A stretch of DNA of 64,000 nt from the NCBI GenBank assembly GCA_937974195.1, contig CALJIC010000216.1, positions 1 to 64,000 on the forward strand. Reading direction: 5' to 3'. This stretch comes from an uncultured Roseiflexaceae bacterium. GTDB lineage: Bacteria > Chloroflexota > Chloroflexia > Chloroflexales > Roseiflexaceae. Shown piece after piece: positions 26,753 through 34,769 of this stretch (the stretch's first letter is position 1; each line of letters begins with the position of its first letter). The notes below the pieces were generated by a model, which was not told where the DNA came from, ran no database searches, and saw only the letters and a program-made list of their open reading frames with translations. A program made the translations under genes and the position numbers.

Positions 26753-27364
26753 CTACCCCTGCCCCACCTTCACCATCGACGGGCGGAGGACCTTATCGCG
26801 GATCATATAGCCCTTCTGCAGCTCGGCGATGACTTTGCCCTCCTGGCCCTCGGCGGGCTCGTGGATCACCGCCTCGTGCTTGTTGGGGTCGAAGTCCTGC
26901 CCGAGCGCCTCGATCGGCGTGACCCCCTCGCTCTCGAGGACGGTCATGAGCTTCTGCGGGATCAGCTTGAAGCCGGCGTACCACGCGCTGTTCTCGACGT
27001 CGGGGGTGACGTTCTGCATGGCACGCTCGAGATCGTCGACCACCGGCAGCAGCTTGAGCAGCAGGCCGGCGGAGGCGGTGCGGATCAGTTCGGCGCGCTC
27101 CTGCTCGGTGCGGCGCTTGAAGTTGCGGTAGTCGGCTGCGGCGCGCAGGTAGCTATCCTTGTACTCGGCGACCTCCTTCTCGAGCTGCGCGATACGCGCC
27201 TGCAGTTCCTCCGTCGTCAGGGCGCCGTTCTGCTCGGCCGCGGGGGCGTCGCCCTGCTCGGCCGCGGGGGCATCGCCCTGCGCGGCCGCAGGGGCATCGC
27301 TCTGCTCGACGCCATCGACGGGTGTCTCCTGCCCTGGCGCGTTCGTGTTCATCTCATCAGACAT
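26753..27364 (-). CDS. grpE: nucleotide exchange factor GrpE
   Basis: A 203-residue GrpE that releases ADP from DnaK. After a low-complexity N-terminus it shows the long coiled coil (LQARIAQLEKEVAEYKDSYLRAAADYRN and FKRRTEQERAELIRTASAGL), LLPVVDDLERAM, and the beta-domain GVTPIEALGQDFDPNKHEAV and KGYMIRDKVLRPSMVKVGQG. The N-terminus contains a roughly eight-codon tandem repeat (GDAPAAEQ, coded at about 27230-27310). I chose the ATG at 27364, with AGGAGG about 10 nt upstream; the frame opens earlier but runs through a hairpin spacer. Confidence 0.96.
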   Translation of the reverse strand: MSDEMNTNAPGQETPVDGVEQSDAPAAAQGDAPAAEQGDAPAAEQNGALTTEELQARIAQLEKEVAEYKDSYLRAAADYRNFKRRTEQERAELIRTASAGLLLKLLPVVDDLERAMQNVTPDVENSAWYAGFKLIPQKLMTVLESEGVTPIEALGQDFDPNKHEAVIHEPAEGQEGKVIAELQKGYMIRDKVLRPSMVKVGQG

Positions 27365-27400
27365 CAGTCTATTTCCTCCTCGAGTTCTGGTTCGTGGAAA

Positions 27401-27425
27401 CCGCCTCCACAGTACGTGGAGGCGG
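27401..27425. promoter_or_regulatory. hairpin between hrcA and grpE
   Basis: CCGCCTCCAC, loop agtac, GTGGAGGCGG: a perfect 10-bp stem 36 bp upstream of grpE in the hrcA-grpE spacer. No T-run follows on the minus strand. It may be an RNA processing or stability site that separates hrcA from the chaperone genes, or a shortened palindromic-element hairpin. Confidence 0.5.
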
Positions 27426-27547
27426 CCTCCACCCCTCGTGAGTTGTAGCAGCAAGTACGGAGTCGCGGGCGGCGCCTCGGCTGGCACGGCAGAGGAAGAG
27501 GCGGGAACGCGATCCAGCCGCCGCCGGCGCTCCTTTCGCGAAGCGGA

Positions 27548-28615
27548 CTACCTCCCGGCCGTATCCGCGCCGTACAGCTCGCCCAGCAGGTCGCTCATCA
27601 CGGCCGAGATGTAGCGGACCGTCGAGATCGTGCGCGGGTAGGGCATGCGGGTCGGGCCGATCACGCCGAGCACCCCGGCGATCTCGCCGCCGACGCCGTA
27701 GCGCGAGAGGACGACGCTGTACTCGCGCATATCGTCCTGGCTGTGCTCGCCGCCGATCACCACCTGGACGCCGGTGCTGGCCAGCGCGCGGGGGATGAGC
27801 GGGCCGAGCCCTTTGCCGCCCTGCAGGATCTCGAGCATCTTGCGCACGCGCTGGACCTCGGAGAACTCCGGCTGGCTGAGCATCTCGATCAGCCCATCGC
27901 TGTGGAAGCCCTTGTTGAGCTGGTCCTCGAAGTGGCGCATGGCGCGCACCACCAGGTCCAGCACCTGCAGCTCGAGCTCATCGGGCGGCGGGGCCTGCTG
28001 GACGCGCAGCTGCTGCAGCAGATCCTCGACCCGGCTGGCCGGCGCGTCGTTGCACAGGTCGTTGATGCGCCCGGCGAGGCGGCTCAGCTCCTCCTGGGGC
28101 CGGGCGGCCTCGAGCGTCAGCGTCTGCTGGCGGATCGTCCCGTCGTGCAGCACCAGCACCATGAGCACGGTCGTGTCGTGGATGGCGATCAGCTCGAGGT
28201 GCTTGAAGCGCGACTGGTAGGCGCGCGGCGGGGTGACGACCGAGGCGTTCTGGGCAGTGCGCGCCAGCACCGCGCCGGCGAGCGAGATCCACTGGTCCAG
28301 CTCCGAGCGCACCTGGTAGAACTGGTGGCGGATCGTGCGCTGCTCGGTGGCCGACAGCGGCGTCCGGTCCATCAGGTTCTCGACGAAGTAGCGGTAGCCC
28401 GCGTCAGTCGGCACGCGGCCCGCCGAGGTGTGCAGATGGGTCAGGTAGCCGAGGTCCTCGAGGGCGGCGAGCTCGTTGCGCACCGTGGCCGACGAGACGT
28501 TGAGGCCGTACTTCTTCACGAGCAGCTCGGATGAGACCGGCGCAGAGCTCTCGATATACTCCTGGATCACCAGCTTCATGATGAGCCGGCGACGCTCGCT
28601 CATTTCGATCGTCAT
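27548..28615 (-). CDS. hrcA: heat-inducible transcription repressor HrcA
   Basis: A 355-residue HrcA. The N-terminal winged helix is clear (RRRLIMKLVIQEYIESSAPVSSELLVKKY and then NVSSATVRNELAALEDLGYL, HTSAGRVPTDAGYRYFV). The middle and C-terminal GAF-like core has KHLELIAIHDTTVLMVLVLHDG and VVIGGEHSQDDMREYSVVLSRYG, ending GVIGPTRMPYPRTISTVRYISAVMSDLL. The ATG at 28615 has GGAGG 5 nt upstream; a GTG four codons earlier overlaps that site. It represses its own cluster through the CIRCE operator 22 bp upstream, helped in known systems by GroEL. Confidence 0.96.
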   Translation of the reverse strand: MTIEMSERRRLIMKLVIQEYIESSAPVSSELLVKKYGLNVSSATVRNELAALEDLGYLTHLHTSAGRVPTDAGYRYFVENLMDRTPLSATEQRTIRHQFYQVRSELDQWISLAGAVLARTAQNASVVTPPRAYQSRFKHLELIAIHDTTVLMVLVLHDGTIRQQTLTLEAARPQEELSRLAGRINDLCNDAPASRVEDLLQQLRVQQAPPPDELELQVLDLVVRAMRHFEDQLNKGFHSDGLIEMLSQPEFSEVQRVRKMLEILQGGKGLGPLIPRALASTGVQVVIGGEHSQDDMREYSVVLSRYGVGGEIAGVLGVIGPTRMPYPRTISTVRYISAVMSDLLGELYGADTAGR

Positions 28616-28636
28616 CGCGCCCTCCACCCACAGCGG

Positions 28637-28663
28637 TTAGCACTCGCAAGCCACGAGTGCTAA
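28637..28663 (-). promoter_or_regulatory. CIRCE operator (HrcA-binding site)
   Basis: Perfect match to TTAGCACTC-N9-GAGTGCTAA: arms 28637-28645 and 28655-28663. It lies between the predicted promoter and hrcA, so HrcA bound here should block transcription of hrcA-grpE-dnaK-dnaJ. Confidence 0.97.
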
Positions 28664-28715
28664 GGGAGGTGGCTAAACGATTGGCGTGCCATTCGCACGC
28701 CGAAATCCGCCCGGT

Positions 28716-28745
28716 ATTGTACCACGATTAGCTGGGCTGATGCAA
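28716..28745 (-). promoter_or_regulatory. hrcA promoter (TTGCAT-18-TACAAT)
   Basis: The -35 TTGCAT (28740-28745) and extended -10 TGG-TACAAT (hexamer 28716-28721) are 18 bp apart. The predicted start is near 28709. A hairpin GGCGTGC-cattc-GCACGCC (28683-28701) and then CIRCE follow in a leader of about 94 nt. Confidence 0.65.
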
Positions 28746-28802
28746 CGGGGGAGGCGCTGCCGCGCGGGGCGGCGGGGGGGAAAGCGGAGGAGGGCCGGAA
28801 GG

Positions 28803-28811
28803 TGCTATACT
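28803..28811 (+). promoter_or_regulatory. extended -10 for the small membrane protein gene
   Basis: TGC-TATACT (hexamer 28806-28811) about 50 nt upstream of the GTG start at 28862. No -35 is apparent. Confidence 0.45.
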
Positions 28812-28861
28812 GCATGCTCGAGGCCCGCGCGCAGCGCGCGGCGCGCGGCGAGGAGGAGCGT

Positions 28862-29008
28862 GTGGAGCAGATTCTGCCGATTGTGATCGGCCTTGTGGCG
28901 CTGTGGATCGTCTGGAAGATCGTCAAGGGCATCATCCGTCTCGTGCTGACCGTGCTCGTGATCGGGGCGGTGATCTACTTCCTGCTGCCGTACCTCGGGC
29001 TGGGATGA
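28862..29008 (+). CDS. small single-domain membrane protein (48 aa)
   Basis: A 48-residue, almost fully hydrophobic protein (starts MEQILPIVIGLVALWIVWKI, continues VKGIIRLVLTVLVIGAVIYF) with two probable helices separated by a KG turn. The GTG start is preceded by GAGGAGG at 5-6 nt, and the GTG fits the extended -10 upstream. I do not recognise a family. It is followed after 43 bp by a HipA-like kinase gene on the same strand and is divergent from hrcA. It could anchor or signal for that operon, but this is only position-based. Confidence 0.6.
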   Translation: MEQILPIVIGLVALWIVWKIVKGIIRLVLTVLVIGAVIYFLLPYLGLG

Positions 29009-29051
29009 CGGGCGGATATCGTAGAACCGGGACGCTGAGCTGTTGAACACC

Positions 29052-29837
29052 ATGCCTCGCACTGTCACCGCCACCCGCTACGTGACGCCGCTGCGCGAGG
29101 GGGGCTCGCTGCCGGCGATCGTCGAGGCCGACGACGACGGGATGTACGTGCTCAAGTTCCGCGGCGCGGGCCAGGGGCCGAAGGTGCTGATCGCCGAGCT
29201 GATCTGCGGCGAGATCGGGCGCGCCCTGGGCCTGCCGGTGCCCGAGATCGTCTTCGTCGAGGTGGACGAGGCGCTGGGCCGGAACGAGCCCGACTTCGAG
29301 ATCCAGGCGCTGGTGGCGGCCAGCGCCGGCCTGAACCTGGGGATCGACTACCTGCCCGGCGCGCTCGGGTTCGACCCGCTGGCCGTGCGGCAGGTCGACC
29401 CGGAGCTCGCGGCGGCGGTGGTGTGGTTCGACGCGCTGATGACGAACGTGGACCGCACGCCGCGCAACCCGAACCTGCTGCTATGGCACCGCCGCCTGTG
29501 GCTGATCGACCACGGCGCGGCGCTGTACGTCCACCACACCTGGGCGAACTACATGGAGCGGGCGACGTCGCCGTTTACGGCGATCAAGGACCACGTGCTG
29601 CTGCCGGCGGCGGGGGACCTGCGCGCCGCCGACGCGGAGCTGGCCGCGCGCGTCACCCCGGAGCTGGTGGCGGCGGCGGTGGAGGCCGTGCCGGAGGAGT
29701 GGCTGCTGGCGGCCCAGTCGCCGTTCGCCGACGCGGCGGAGCACCGGGCGGCGTACGTGGCGTACCTGTCCAGACGGCTGGAGGCGCCGCGCGCCTTCGC
29801 CGAGGAGGCGGCCCATGCGCGCGCGCAGCGTGTTTGA
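29052..29837 (+). CDS. HipA-like kinase (HipA_2 family)
   Basis: A 261-residue protein of the HipA-like, PI3/4-kinase-related family. The N-lobe has AIVEADDDGMYVLKFRGAGQGPKVLIAELICGEIGRALG, with YVLKF carrying the ATP lysine. The catalytic loop region is VVWFDALMTNVDRTPRNPNLLLW, matching the D-x-x-N type loop (NVDRTPRNPN), then LWLIDHGAALYVHH with the metal Asp. Unlike HipA of HipBA it lacks the N-terminal HipA_N domain and no HTH antitoxin is adjacent. The ATG at 29052 is preferred to the TTG at 29043; neither has a strong Shine-Dalgarno. The 3' end overlaps the DUF3037 gene by 23 nt. Confidence 0.82.
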   Translation: MPRTVTATRYVTPLREGGSLPAIVEADDDGMYVLKFRGAGQGPKVLIAELICGEIGRALGLPVPEIVFVEVDEALGRNEPDFEIQALVAASAGLNLGIDYLPGALGFDPLAVRQVDPELAAAVVWFDALMTNVDRTPRNPNLLLWHRRLWLIDHGAALYVHHTWANYMERATSPFTAIKDHVLLPAAGDLRAADAELAARVTPELVAAAVEAVPEEWLLAAQSPFADAAEHRAAYVAYLSRRLEAPRAFAEEAAHARAQRV

Positions 29838-30198
29838 GTACGCCGTCATCCGCGTCGTGCCGCGTGTCGAGCGCGAGGAGTTCGTCAACGTCGGCGTGGT
29901 GCTGTTCTGCCGGTCGCAGCGCTTCCTGGAGGCGCGCATCCGGCTCGACCGGGCGCGGCTGCTGGCGCTGGCGCCGGAGCTGGACCTGCCGGCGGTGGAG
30001 CAGCAGCTGGAGTACATTCCGCTGGTGTGCCGCGGCGGCGCGGAGGCCGGCCCGATCGGCGAGCTCCCGCCCCACGAGCGCTTCCGCTGGCTCACCGCGC
30101 CGCGCAGCACCGTGGTGCAGCCCTCGGCCGTCCACAGCGGCCTGTGCGACGACCCGCGCGCGGCGCTGGAGCGCCTGCTCGAGGCGAGCGTGCCGTAG
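29815..30198 (+). CDS. DUF3037 family protein, partner of the HipA-like kinase
   Basis: A 127-residue protein of the DUF3037 type: FEYAVIRVVPRVEREEFVNVGVVLFCRSQRFLEARI is the diagnostic N-terminal block, and the end is ERFRWLTAPRSTVVQPSAVHSGLCDDPRAALERLL. No enzyme motif is seen. The ATG at 29815 lies inside the kinase gene, so the two overlap by 23 nt and are probably translationally coupled. The same pairing of HipA-like kinases with DUF3037 is, to my knowledge, recurrent, which suggests substrate or regulator of the kinase. Function is unknown. Confidence 0.8.
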   Translation: MRARSVFEYAVIRVVPRVEREEFVNVGVVLFCRSQRFLEARIRLDRARLLALAPELDLPAVEQQLEYIPLVCRGGAEAGPIGELPPHERFRWLTAPRSTVVQPSAVHSGLCDDPRAALERLLEASVP

Positions 30199-30339
30199 CG
30201 CCCGCGGCGCCGAAGGTGCGCGGCGGTGGGGGGCAGCCAGCCGCCCACCGCCCAGACAGTAGAGAAAGTGGAGACCCGTAACGCCCGCGCGGCGCCAAGC
30301 GTCTTGCATGTGGCGACGATACACACGGAGGGACCTACG

Positions 30340-31632
30340 GTGAGGCGCGAGCGGCGAGCGACACGGCGCGGCGCGGTGTTCATGGGCTTCTTCGCCGTCT
30401 ACGCCGGCCTGGCGGTGCTCTGGCTGCTCGCCGGCCTGGCCCCGGTGCTGGTCGCGACCGTTGGCAGCGCGCGGGCCTTCGTCAGCCGCGCCGCCGAGAC
30501 GAGCCACACGGCCTACGACCTGCTCCTCGCCTCGTACGAGCTCATGCCGCCGGCGCAGATCGTGACCCAGTACCTGTTCAGCGCGGTGAACCTGGCGCTG
30601 GCGGCGGTGCTGCTGTACGTGCGCCCGCGCGACCGGGCGGCGCGGCTGCTGGCGGTGGCGATGGTCGGCACGGCGGCGGTGTTCAACCTCCAGGCGCACG
30701 CCGCGTTCCTCTGGGTGCCGATCGGCGAGTTTGTGCTGTTCATCCTCCACGACCTGCTGCATATCATCGCCGGCGTCTGCTATGTCTACGCGCTGCTGAT
30801 GTTCCCGGACGGCCGGCTCATCCCGCAGCACGAGCCGCCGTGGTGGATGCGCGGGCCGATGAAGGCGGTGTACCTGGGCGCGCCGGTGCTGCTCGGCCCG
30901 CTCTTCGCGCTGCTGACCGACGGCGACCCGGTGGGGCTGGTGCTGTACTTCGGCGTCTTCATCCCGATCGTCGGCGTCGCGGCGCAGGTGTTCCGCTTCC
31001 GGCGGGCGCGGAGCGGCCCCGCGCGCCAGCAGTCGCGGCTGCTGCTCTGGACGCTGGGGCTGGCCTTCGGGCTGGCGGTGCTCTTCGCGCTGGCCGAGCT
31101 CGCGCTCAGCGCGCCGCGCATCGACCTCGCCTGGGAGACGCGCGGCGCCGTGCGCCGGGCCGTCCAGGTCGCGATCCCCTCGCTGTTCACGCTCATCCCG
31201 GTGATGCTCTTCGTCGTGATCGTGCGCTACCGGCTGTGGGACATCGACGTCGTCATCAACCGGACGCTGGTGTACGCCGCGCTCACGGCGGCGCTGGCGC
31301 TGGTGTACCTGGGGAGCGTGATCGTGCTGCAGTACGGCTTCCGGCTGGCCACCGGCCAGCGCTCGAGCCTGGCGGTGGTGCTCTCGACGCTGGCGATCGC
31401 CTCGCTGTTCCAGCCGGTGCGGCGCCACCTGCAGACCTTCGTGGACCGCCGCTTCTACCGCCACAAGTACGACGCGTCGCAGACGCTGGCGGCGTTTGCG
31501 GCGACGGTGCGCGACGAGGTGGACTTCGCGCGGCTGCGCGAGAACCTGCTGGGCGTGGTGCACGCCACCATGCGCCCCGAGCACGTGACGCTGTGGACGC
31601 CGCCGGAGGGCCGGCTGAGGAGGGGCGAATGA
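30340..31632 (+). CDS. multi-pass membrane sensor, upstream half of a split PP2C sensor
   Basis: A 430-residue protein with about eight to nine hydrophobic segments from MGFFAVYAGLAVLWLLAGL to LVYLGSVIVLQYGFRL, then a cytoplasmic tail (FVDRRFYRHKYDASQTLAAFAATVRDEVD and then FARLRENLLGVVHATMRPEHVTLW). That tail is the lead into a GAF domain found in membrane sensor phosphatases of this group. The GTG at 30340 has GGAGGG at 7 nt; the frame opens earlier at 30226 without support. The stop overlaps the next start as ATGA. It is probably the input of the phosphatase encoded next, sensing an unknown membrane signal. Confidence 0.75.
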   Translation: MRRERRATRRGAVFMGFFAVYAGLAVLWLLAGLAPVLVATVGSARAFVSRAAETSHTAYDLLLASYELMPPAQIVTQYLFSAVNLALAAVLLYVRPRDRAARLLAVAMVGTAAVFNLQAHAAFLWVPIGEFVLFILHDLLHIIAGVCYVYALLMFPDGRLIPQHEPPWWMRGPMKAVYLGAPVLLGPLFALLTDGDPVGLVLYFGVFIPIVGVAAQVFRFRRARSGPARQQSRLLLWTLGLAFGLAVLFALAELALSAPRIDLAWETRGAVRRAVQVAIPSLFTLIPVMLFVVIVRYRLWDIDVVINRTLVYAALTAALALVYLGSVIVLQYGFRLATGQRSSLAVVLSTLAIASLFQPVRRHLQTFVDRRFYRHKYDASQTLAAFAATVRDEVDFARLRENLLGVVHATMRPEHVTLWTPPEGRLRRGE

Positions 31633-33269
31633 GCGCGTGGCTGCGCGCGTTCTGGCGCGCGCTCACCCGCCGCGACACGGGCGAGGCGCCCCCGCCTCCG
31701 GCCGGGCAGGACGGCCCGCCGGCGCTCGACATCGCGCCGGACGACCCGATCGTGGCCTTCTTTCTGCGCGCGCCCGGCGCGGTGGAGGTGGACGAGATCG
31801 AGCTCGACTCGCCGGCGGTGCGGGCGCTGCGCGCGGCGGGCATCAAGCTGGTGGTGCCGCTGGTGAGCCAGGGCGAGCTGATCGGGCTGCTGAACCTCGG
31901 GCCGCGGCTGAGCGAGCAGGAGTACTCGGCCGACGACCGGGCGCTGCTGAACAACCTGGCGACGCAGGCCGCGCCGGCGCTGCGCGTGGCGCAGCTCGTG
32001 CGCCAGCAGCAGGCGGAGACCCAGGAGCGCGAGCGGCTCGACTACGAGATGCGCGTCGCGCGGCTCATCCAGCAGACGCTGCTGCCGCGCACCAGCCCGA
32101 CGCTCCCCGGCTGGCAGCTCGCGCGCCACTACCAGCCGGCGCGGGCGGTCGGCGGCGACTTCTACGACTTCATCGAGCTGACCGACGGGCGGCTGGTGCT
32201 GATCGTCGGCGACGTGACCGACAAGGGCGTGCCCGCGGCGCTGCTGATGGCGACGGTGCGCAGCTTCCTGCGCTCGGCGGCGCAGCGGCTGGTGGCGCCG
32301 GGCCTGGTGCTCAGGCGCGCCAACGAGCACCTGTGCGGCGACATCCCGCCGAACATGTTCGTCACCTGCCTGTACGCGGTGCTGGACCCGGAGAGCGGGC
32401 GGCTGTGGTACGCGAACGCCGGCCACGACCCGCCCTACGTGCGCCGCGAGGGGCAGGTCGAGGAGCTGCGGGCGATCGGCGTGCCGCTGGGGCTGATGCC
32501 GGACATCGAGTACCAGGAGCACGAGCTCGTGCTGGAGCCGGGCGACAGCGTGCTGCTCTACAGCGACGGGCTGGTGGAGGCCCACAACAGCGGGCGCGAG
32601 ATGTTCGGCTTCCCGCGCCTGCAGGCAGCCGTGGCGCGCCACGCGGAGGCGCGTGGCCAGGCGCTGATCGACGCCCTGCTCGCGGACCTCGCGGGCTTCG
32701 CGGGGGAGGGCTGGGAGCAGGAGGACGACATCACGCTGGTGGTGCTCGAGCGCGAGCCGGCCGCCGGCGCCCCGGTGCGCTCGCGGCAGGCAGGCGACGG
32801 CGCGGCGCGGCTCGCGGGCCCGTGGGAGCGCCTGGCCGAGCACCGCGTGCCGAGCCAGCCCGGCAACGAGCACCTGGCGCTGCGCTACCTCGGCGAGGCC
32901 GTGCGCAGGCTGGACCTGCCGCCGCGCGACCTCGAGCGGCTGAAGACCGCCGTGGCCGAGGCGACGATGAACGCCATGGAGCACGGCAACAGCTACCGGC
33001 CGGACGCGCCGGTGCTGCTCGAAGTGCTGGCGTCGCCGGCGGCGGTGATGGTGCGCATCACCGACCGCGGGCAGGGGCAGCCGCTGCCGGTGCTCGAGGT
33101 GCCGGACATCGAGGCCAAGCTGGCCGGGCTGCAGTCGCCGCGCGGCTGGGGAATGTTCCTGATCGAGCGTCTGGTCGACCACATGCGGGTCAGCTCGGGC
33201 GACGAGCGCCATACGGTGGAGCTCATCCTATACCGGAAGGGAGATCGCTATGCCGGCGAAACAACTTGA
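31629..33269 (+). CDS. GAF-like / SpoIIE phosphatase / HATPase fusion
   Basis: A 546-residue cytoplasmic regulator. Residues about 38-120 look like the C-terminal half of a GAF domain (KLVVPLVSQGELIGLLNLGP, EYSADDRALLNNLATQAAPAL). A short coiled coil leads to the PP2C-type SpoIIE domain with GGDFYDF (175-181), GDVTDKG (194-200), YANAGHDPPY and QEDDITLVVL (about 364-373). Residues about 405-546 are an RsbW-like GHKL kinase with N-box EATMNAMEHGN (444-454) and DRGQGQPLP. It would dephosphorylate a STAS protein and also bind or phosphorylate one. Its start overlaps the sensor gene, its end overlaps the STAS gene by 20 nt. Confidence 0.88.
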   Translation: MSAWLRAFWRALTRRDTGEAPPPPAGQDGPPALDIAPDDPIVAFFLRAPGAVEVDEIELDSPAVRALRAAGIKLVVPLVSQGELIGLLNLGPRLSEQEYSADDRALLNNLATQAAPALRVAQLVRQQQAETQERERLDYEMRVARLIQQTLLPRTSPTLPGWQLARHYQPARAVGGDFYDFIELTDGRLVLIVGDVTDKGVPAALLMATVRSFLRSAAQRLVAPGLVLRRANEHLCGDIPPNMFVTCLYAVLDPESGRLWYANAGHDPPYVRREGQVEELRAIGVPLGLMPDIEYQEHELVLEPGDSVLLYSDGLVEAHNSGREMFGFPRLQAAVARHAEARGQALIDALLADLAGFAGEGWEQEDDITLVVLEREPAAGAPVRSRQAGDGAARLAGPWERLAEHRVPSQPGNEHLALRYLGEAVRRLDLPPRDLERLKTAVAEATMNAMEHGNSYRPDAPVLLEVLASPAAVMVRITDRGQGQPLPVLEVPDIEAKLAGLQSPRGWGMFLIERLVDHMRVSSGDERHTVELILYRKGDRYAGETT

Positions 33270-33603
33270 GGCCAGCGTCCGGCGCCTGCCGGGGGTCGCG
33301 ATCATCGACCTGCGCGGCGAGATCAACGCCACCGCCGAGGCGGCGCTGAACGCCGCGTACGCCGAGGCCGAGCAGGGGGACCCGCGGGCGGTGCTGCTCA
33401 ACTTCGTCGAGGTGGACTACATCAACAGCACCGGGATCGCGCTGATCGTCGGCCTGCTGGCGCGGGCGCGCTCGTCGAACCGCCAGCTGCGGGCCTACGG
33501 CCTGAGCGACCACTACGTGGAGATCTTCCACATCACGCGCCTGGCGGACTTCATGCAGGTCTTCTCGGATGAGGCGGCGGCCGTGGCTGTGGGCGAGTCC
33601 TAG
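33250..33603 (+). CDS. STAS-domain anti-anti-sigma factor
   Basis: A 117-residue single STAS domain: SVRRLPGVAIIDLRGEINATAEAAL, AVLLNFVEVDYINSTGIALIVGLLARARSSN and FHITRLADFMQVF. The phosphorylatable serine sits in DYINSTGIAL. It begins inside the phosphatase-kinase gene, with GGGAG ahead of the ATG, so the three genes form a tight module. By family, unphosphorylated STAS protein sequesters the anti-sigma-type kinase; here that kinase domain is in the same upstream protein. No sigma factor gene is nearby, so the output is unknown. Confidence 0.9.
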   Translation: MPAKQLEASVRRLPGVAIIDLRGEINATAEAALNAAYAEAEQGDPRAVLLNFVEVDYINSTGIALIVGLLARARSSNRQLRAYGLSDHYVEIFHITRLADFMQVFSDEAAAVAVGES

Positions 33604-33614
33604 GTCGTAAGGAA

Positions 33615-33675
33615 ATAGCCAGTATGCTATGGCGCGGCGAAGCCGTACCGTAGCATACTGGCTATCTGATTTTCT
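33615..33675. terminator. bidirectional hairpin terminator
   Basis: ATAGCCAGTATGCTA (33615-33629) and its exact complement (33651-33665) form a 15-bp stem around a 21-nt GC-rich loop, followed by CTGATTTTCT. It lies between the convergent STAS and IolC-like genes, just after the STAS stop. Confidence 0.75.
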
Positions 33676-33723
33676 CGCCGAAGAGCGGCAGAATCCACCC
33701 GCCGGCCGGCGCGGGCGCGGCGC

Positions 33724-34683
33724 CTACCACCCGCCGCGCTCGGCGACGAACGCCTCGACCTCGGGCAGCGTCGGCATGAAGTTCGCGCAGCCGTGGCGCG
33801 TGACGACGATCGCCCCCGTCGCGTTGCCCATGCGCGCGGCGCGCTCGAGCTCCCAGCCCTGGAGGATGCCGTAGATCAGGCCGCTGGCGAAGGCGTCCCC
33901 CGCGCCGAGCACGTTCAGCACCTCGATCGGGAAGGGCGCGACGTCGACGGGCTTCGCGCCGGGCCGCAGGACGGTCGAGCCGCGCGCGCCGCGCTTCAGC
34001 ACCAGCGCCTGAATCCCGGTCTCGAGCAGCCGCGCCGCGCCCTCCTCGGCGTCGTCGGTGTCGGCCGCCGCGCGGACCTCCTCCTCGGTGCCCACCGCGA
34101 GCGTCGCCAGCCGCAGCAGCCCGCGCAGCGTCGGCCCGAAGGCGCGCGGGTCGTGCCACTGGTCCGCGCGGTGGTCGATGTCCACGATCACCGTGGCGCC
34201 GGCCGCACGGGCGCGCTCGGCCGCCAGGAACGTCGCCGAGCGGCTGGGCTCGCGGCTCACGCCGGTGCCGCTCAGGAACACCACCCGGCTCGACGTCACC
34301 GGCGCGGCCAGCACGTCGTCGATCGACAGCTCGATGTCGGCGCAGTTGTCGCGGTAGAAGGTCAGCGGGAAGCGGTCGGGCGGCTGGATGGTCAGGATCA
34401 CCGCGCTGGTCCGCCGGCCGGGCTTGCGCACGCAGTAGCGCGTCTCCACCCCTTCGCGCTCGAGGAAGGCCAGCACGAAGTCGCCCACCTGGTCCTCGCC
34501 GACGGCGGTGAGCAGCGCGGAGCGCAGACCGAGGCGGCGCGTCCCGACGCTCACATTAGTGGGGCAGCCGCCCACATAGGCGTCGAAGCTCTTGACGTCG
34601 GGCATGGCCACGCCGATCTCGTGGGCGTAGAGGTCGATCGAGCTGCGGCCGATCGCCAGGACGTCGTAGGAGGTGGCGGTCAT
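33724..34683 (-). CDS. iolC: PfkB-family kinase, 5-dehydro-2-deoxygluconokinase-like (IolC)
   Basis: A 319-residue ribokinase-fold sugar kinase. The start YDVLAIGRSSIDLYAHEIG, the block SFDAYVGGCPTNVSVGTRRLGL, ITRVG-like TAVGEDQVGDFV, RFPLTFYRDNCADIEL and the C-terminal PfkB signature VLNVLGAGDAFASGLIYGIL (catalytic Asp in GAGDAF) match IolC better than fructokinase. IolC phosphorylates 2-deoxy-5-keto-gluconate in inositol breakdown. No other iol gene is visible here. ATG at 34683 with AGGTGA upstream; the GTG at 34692 is less likely. Confident of the family, less of the substrate. Confidence 0.82.
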   Translation of the reverse strand: MTATSYDVLAIGRSSIDLYAHEIGVAMPDVKSFDAYVGGCPTNVSVGTRRLGLRSALLTAVGEDQVGDFVLAFLEREGVETRYCVRKPGRRTSAVILTIQPPDRFPLTFYRDNCADIELSIDDVLAAPVTSSRVVFLSGTGVSREPSRSATFLAAERARAAGATVIVDIDHRADQWHDPRAFGPTLRGLLRLATLAVGTEEEVRAAADTDDAEEGAARLLETGIQALVLKRGARGSTVLRPGAKPVDVAPFPIEVLNVLGAGDAFASGLIYGILQGWELERAARMGNATGAIVVTRHGCANFMPTLPEVEAFVAERGGW

Positions 34684-34769
34684 TGTGTTCACCTGAGGAA
34701 AGGGACGCTGGCTAGCGTCATCGGACGGCTGAGCGTGGAATGCGTTCGCGTGTCATCGGGCGCTCGATG

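Noticed and set aside
29052..29837. Classical HipBA toxin-antitoxin
   Set aside because: No HipB-like HTH gene is adjacent and the kinase lacks the HipA N-terminal domain.
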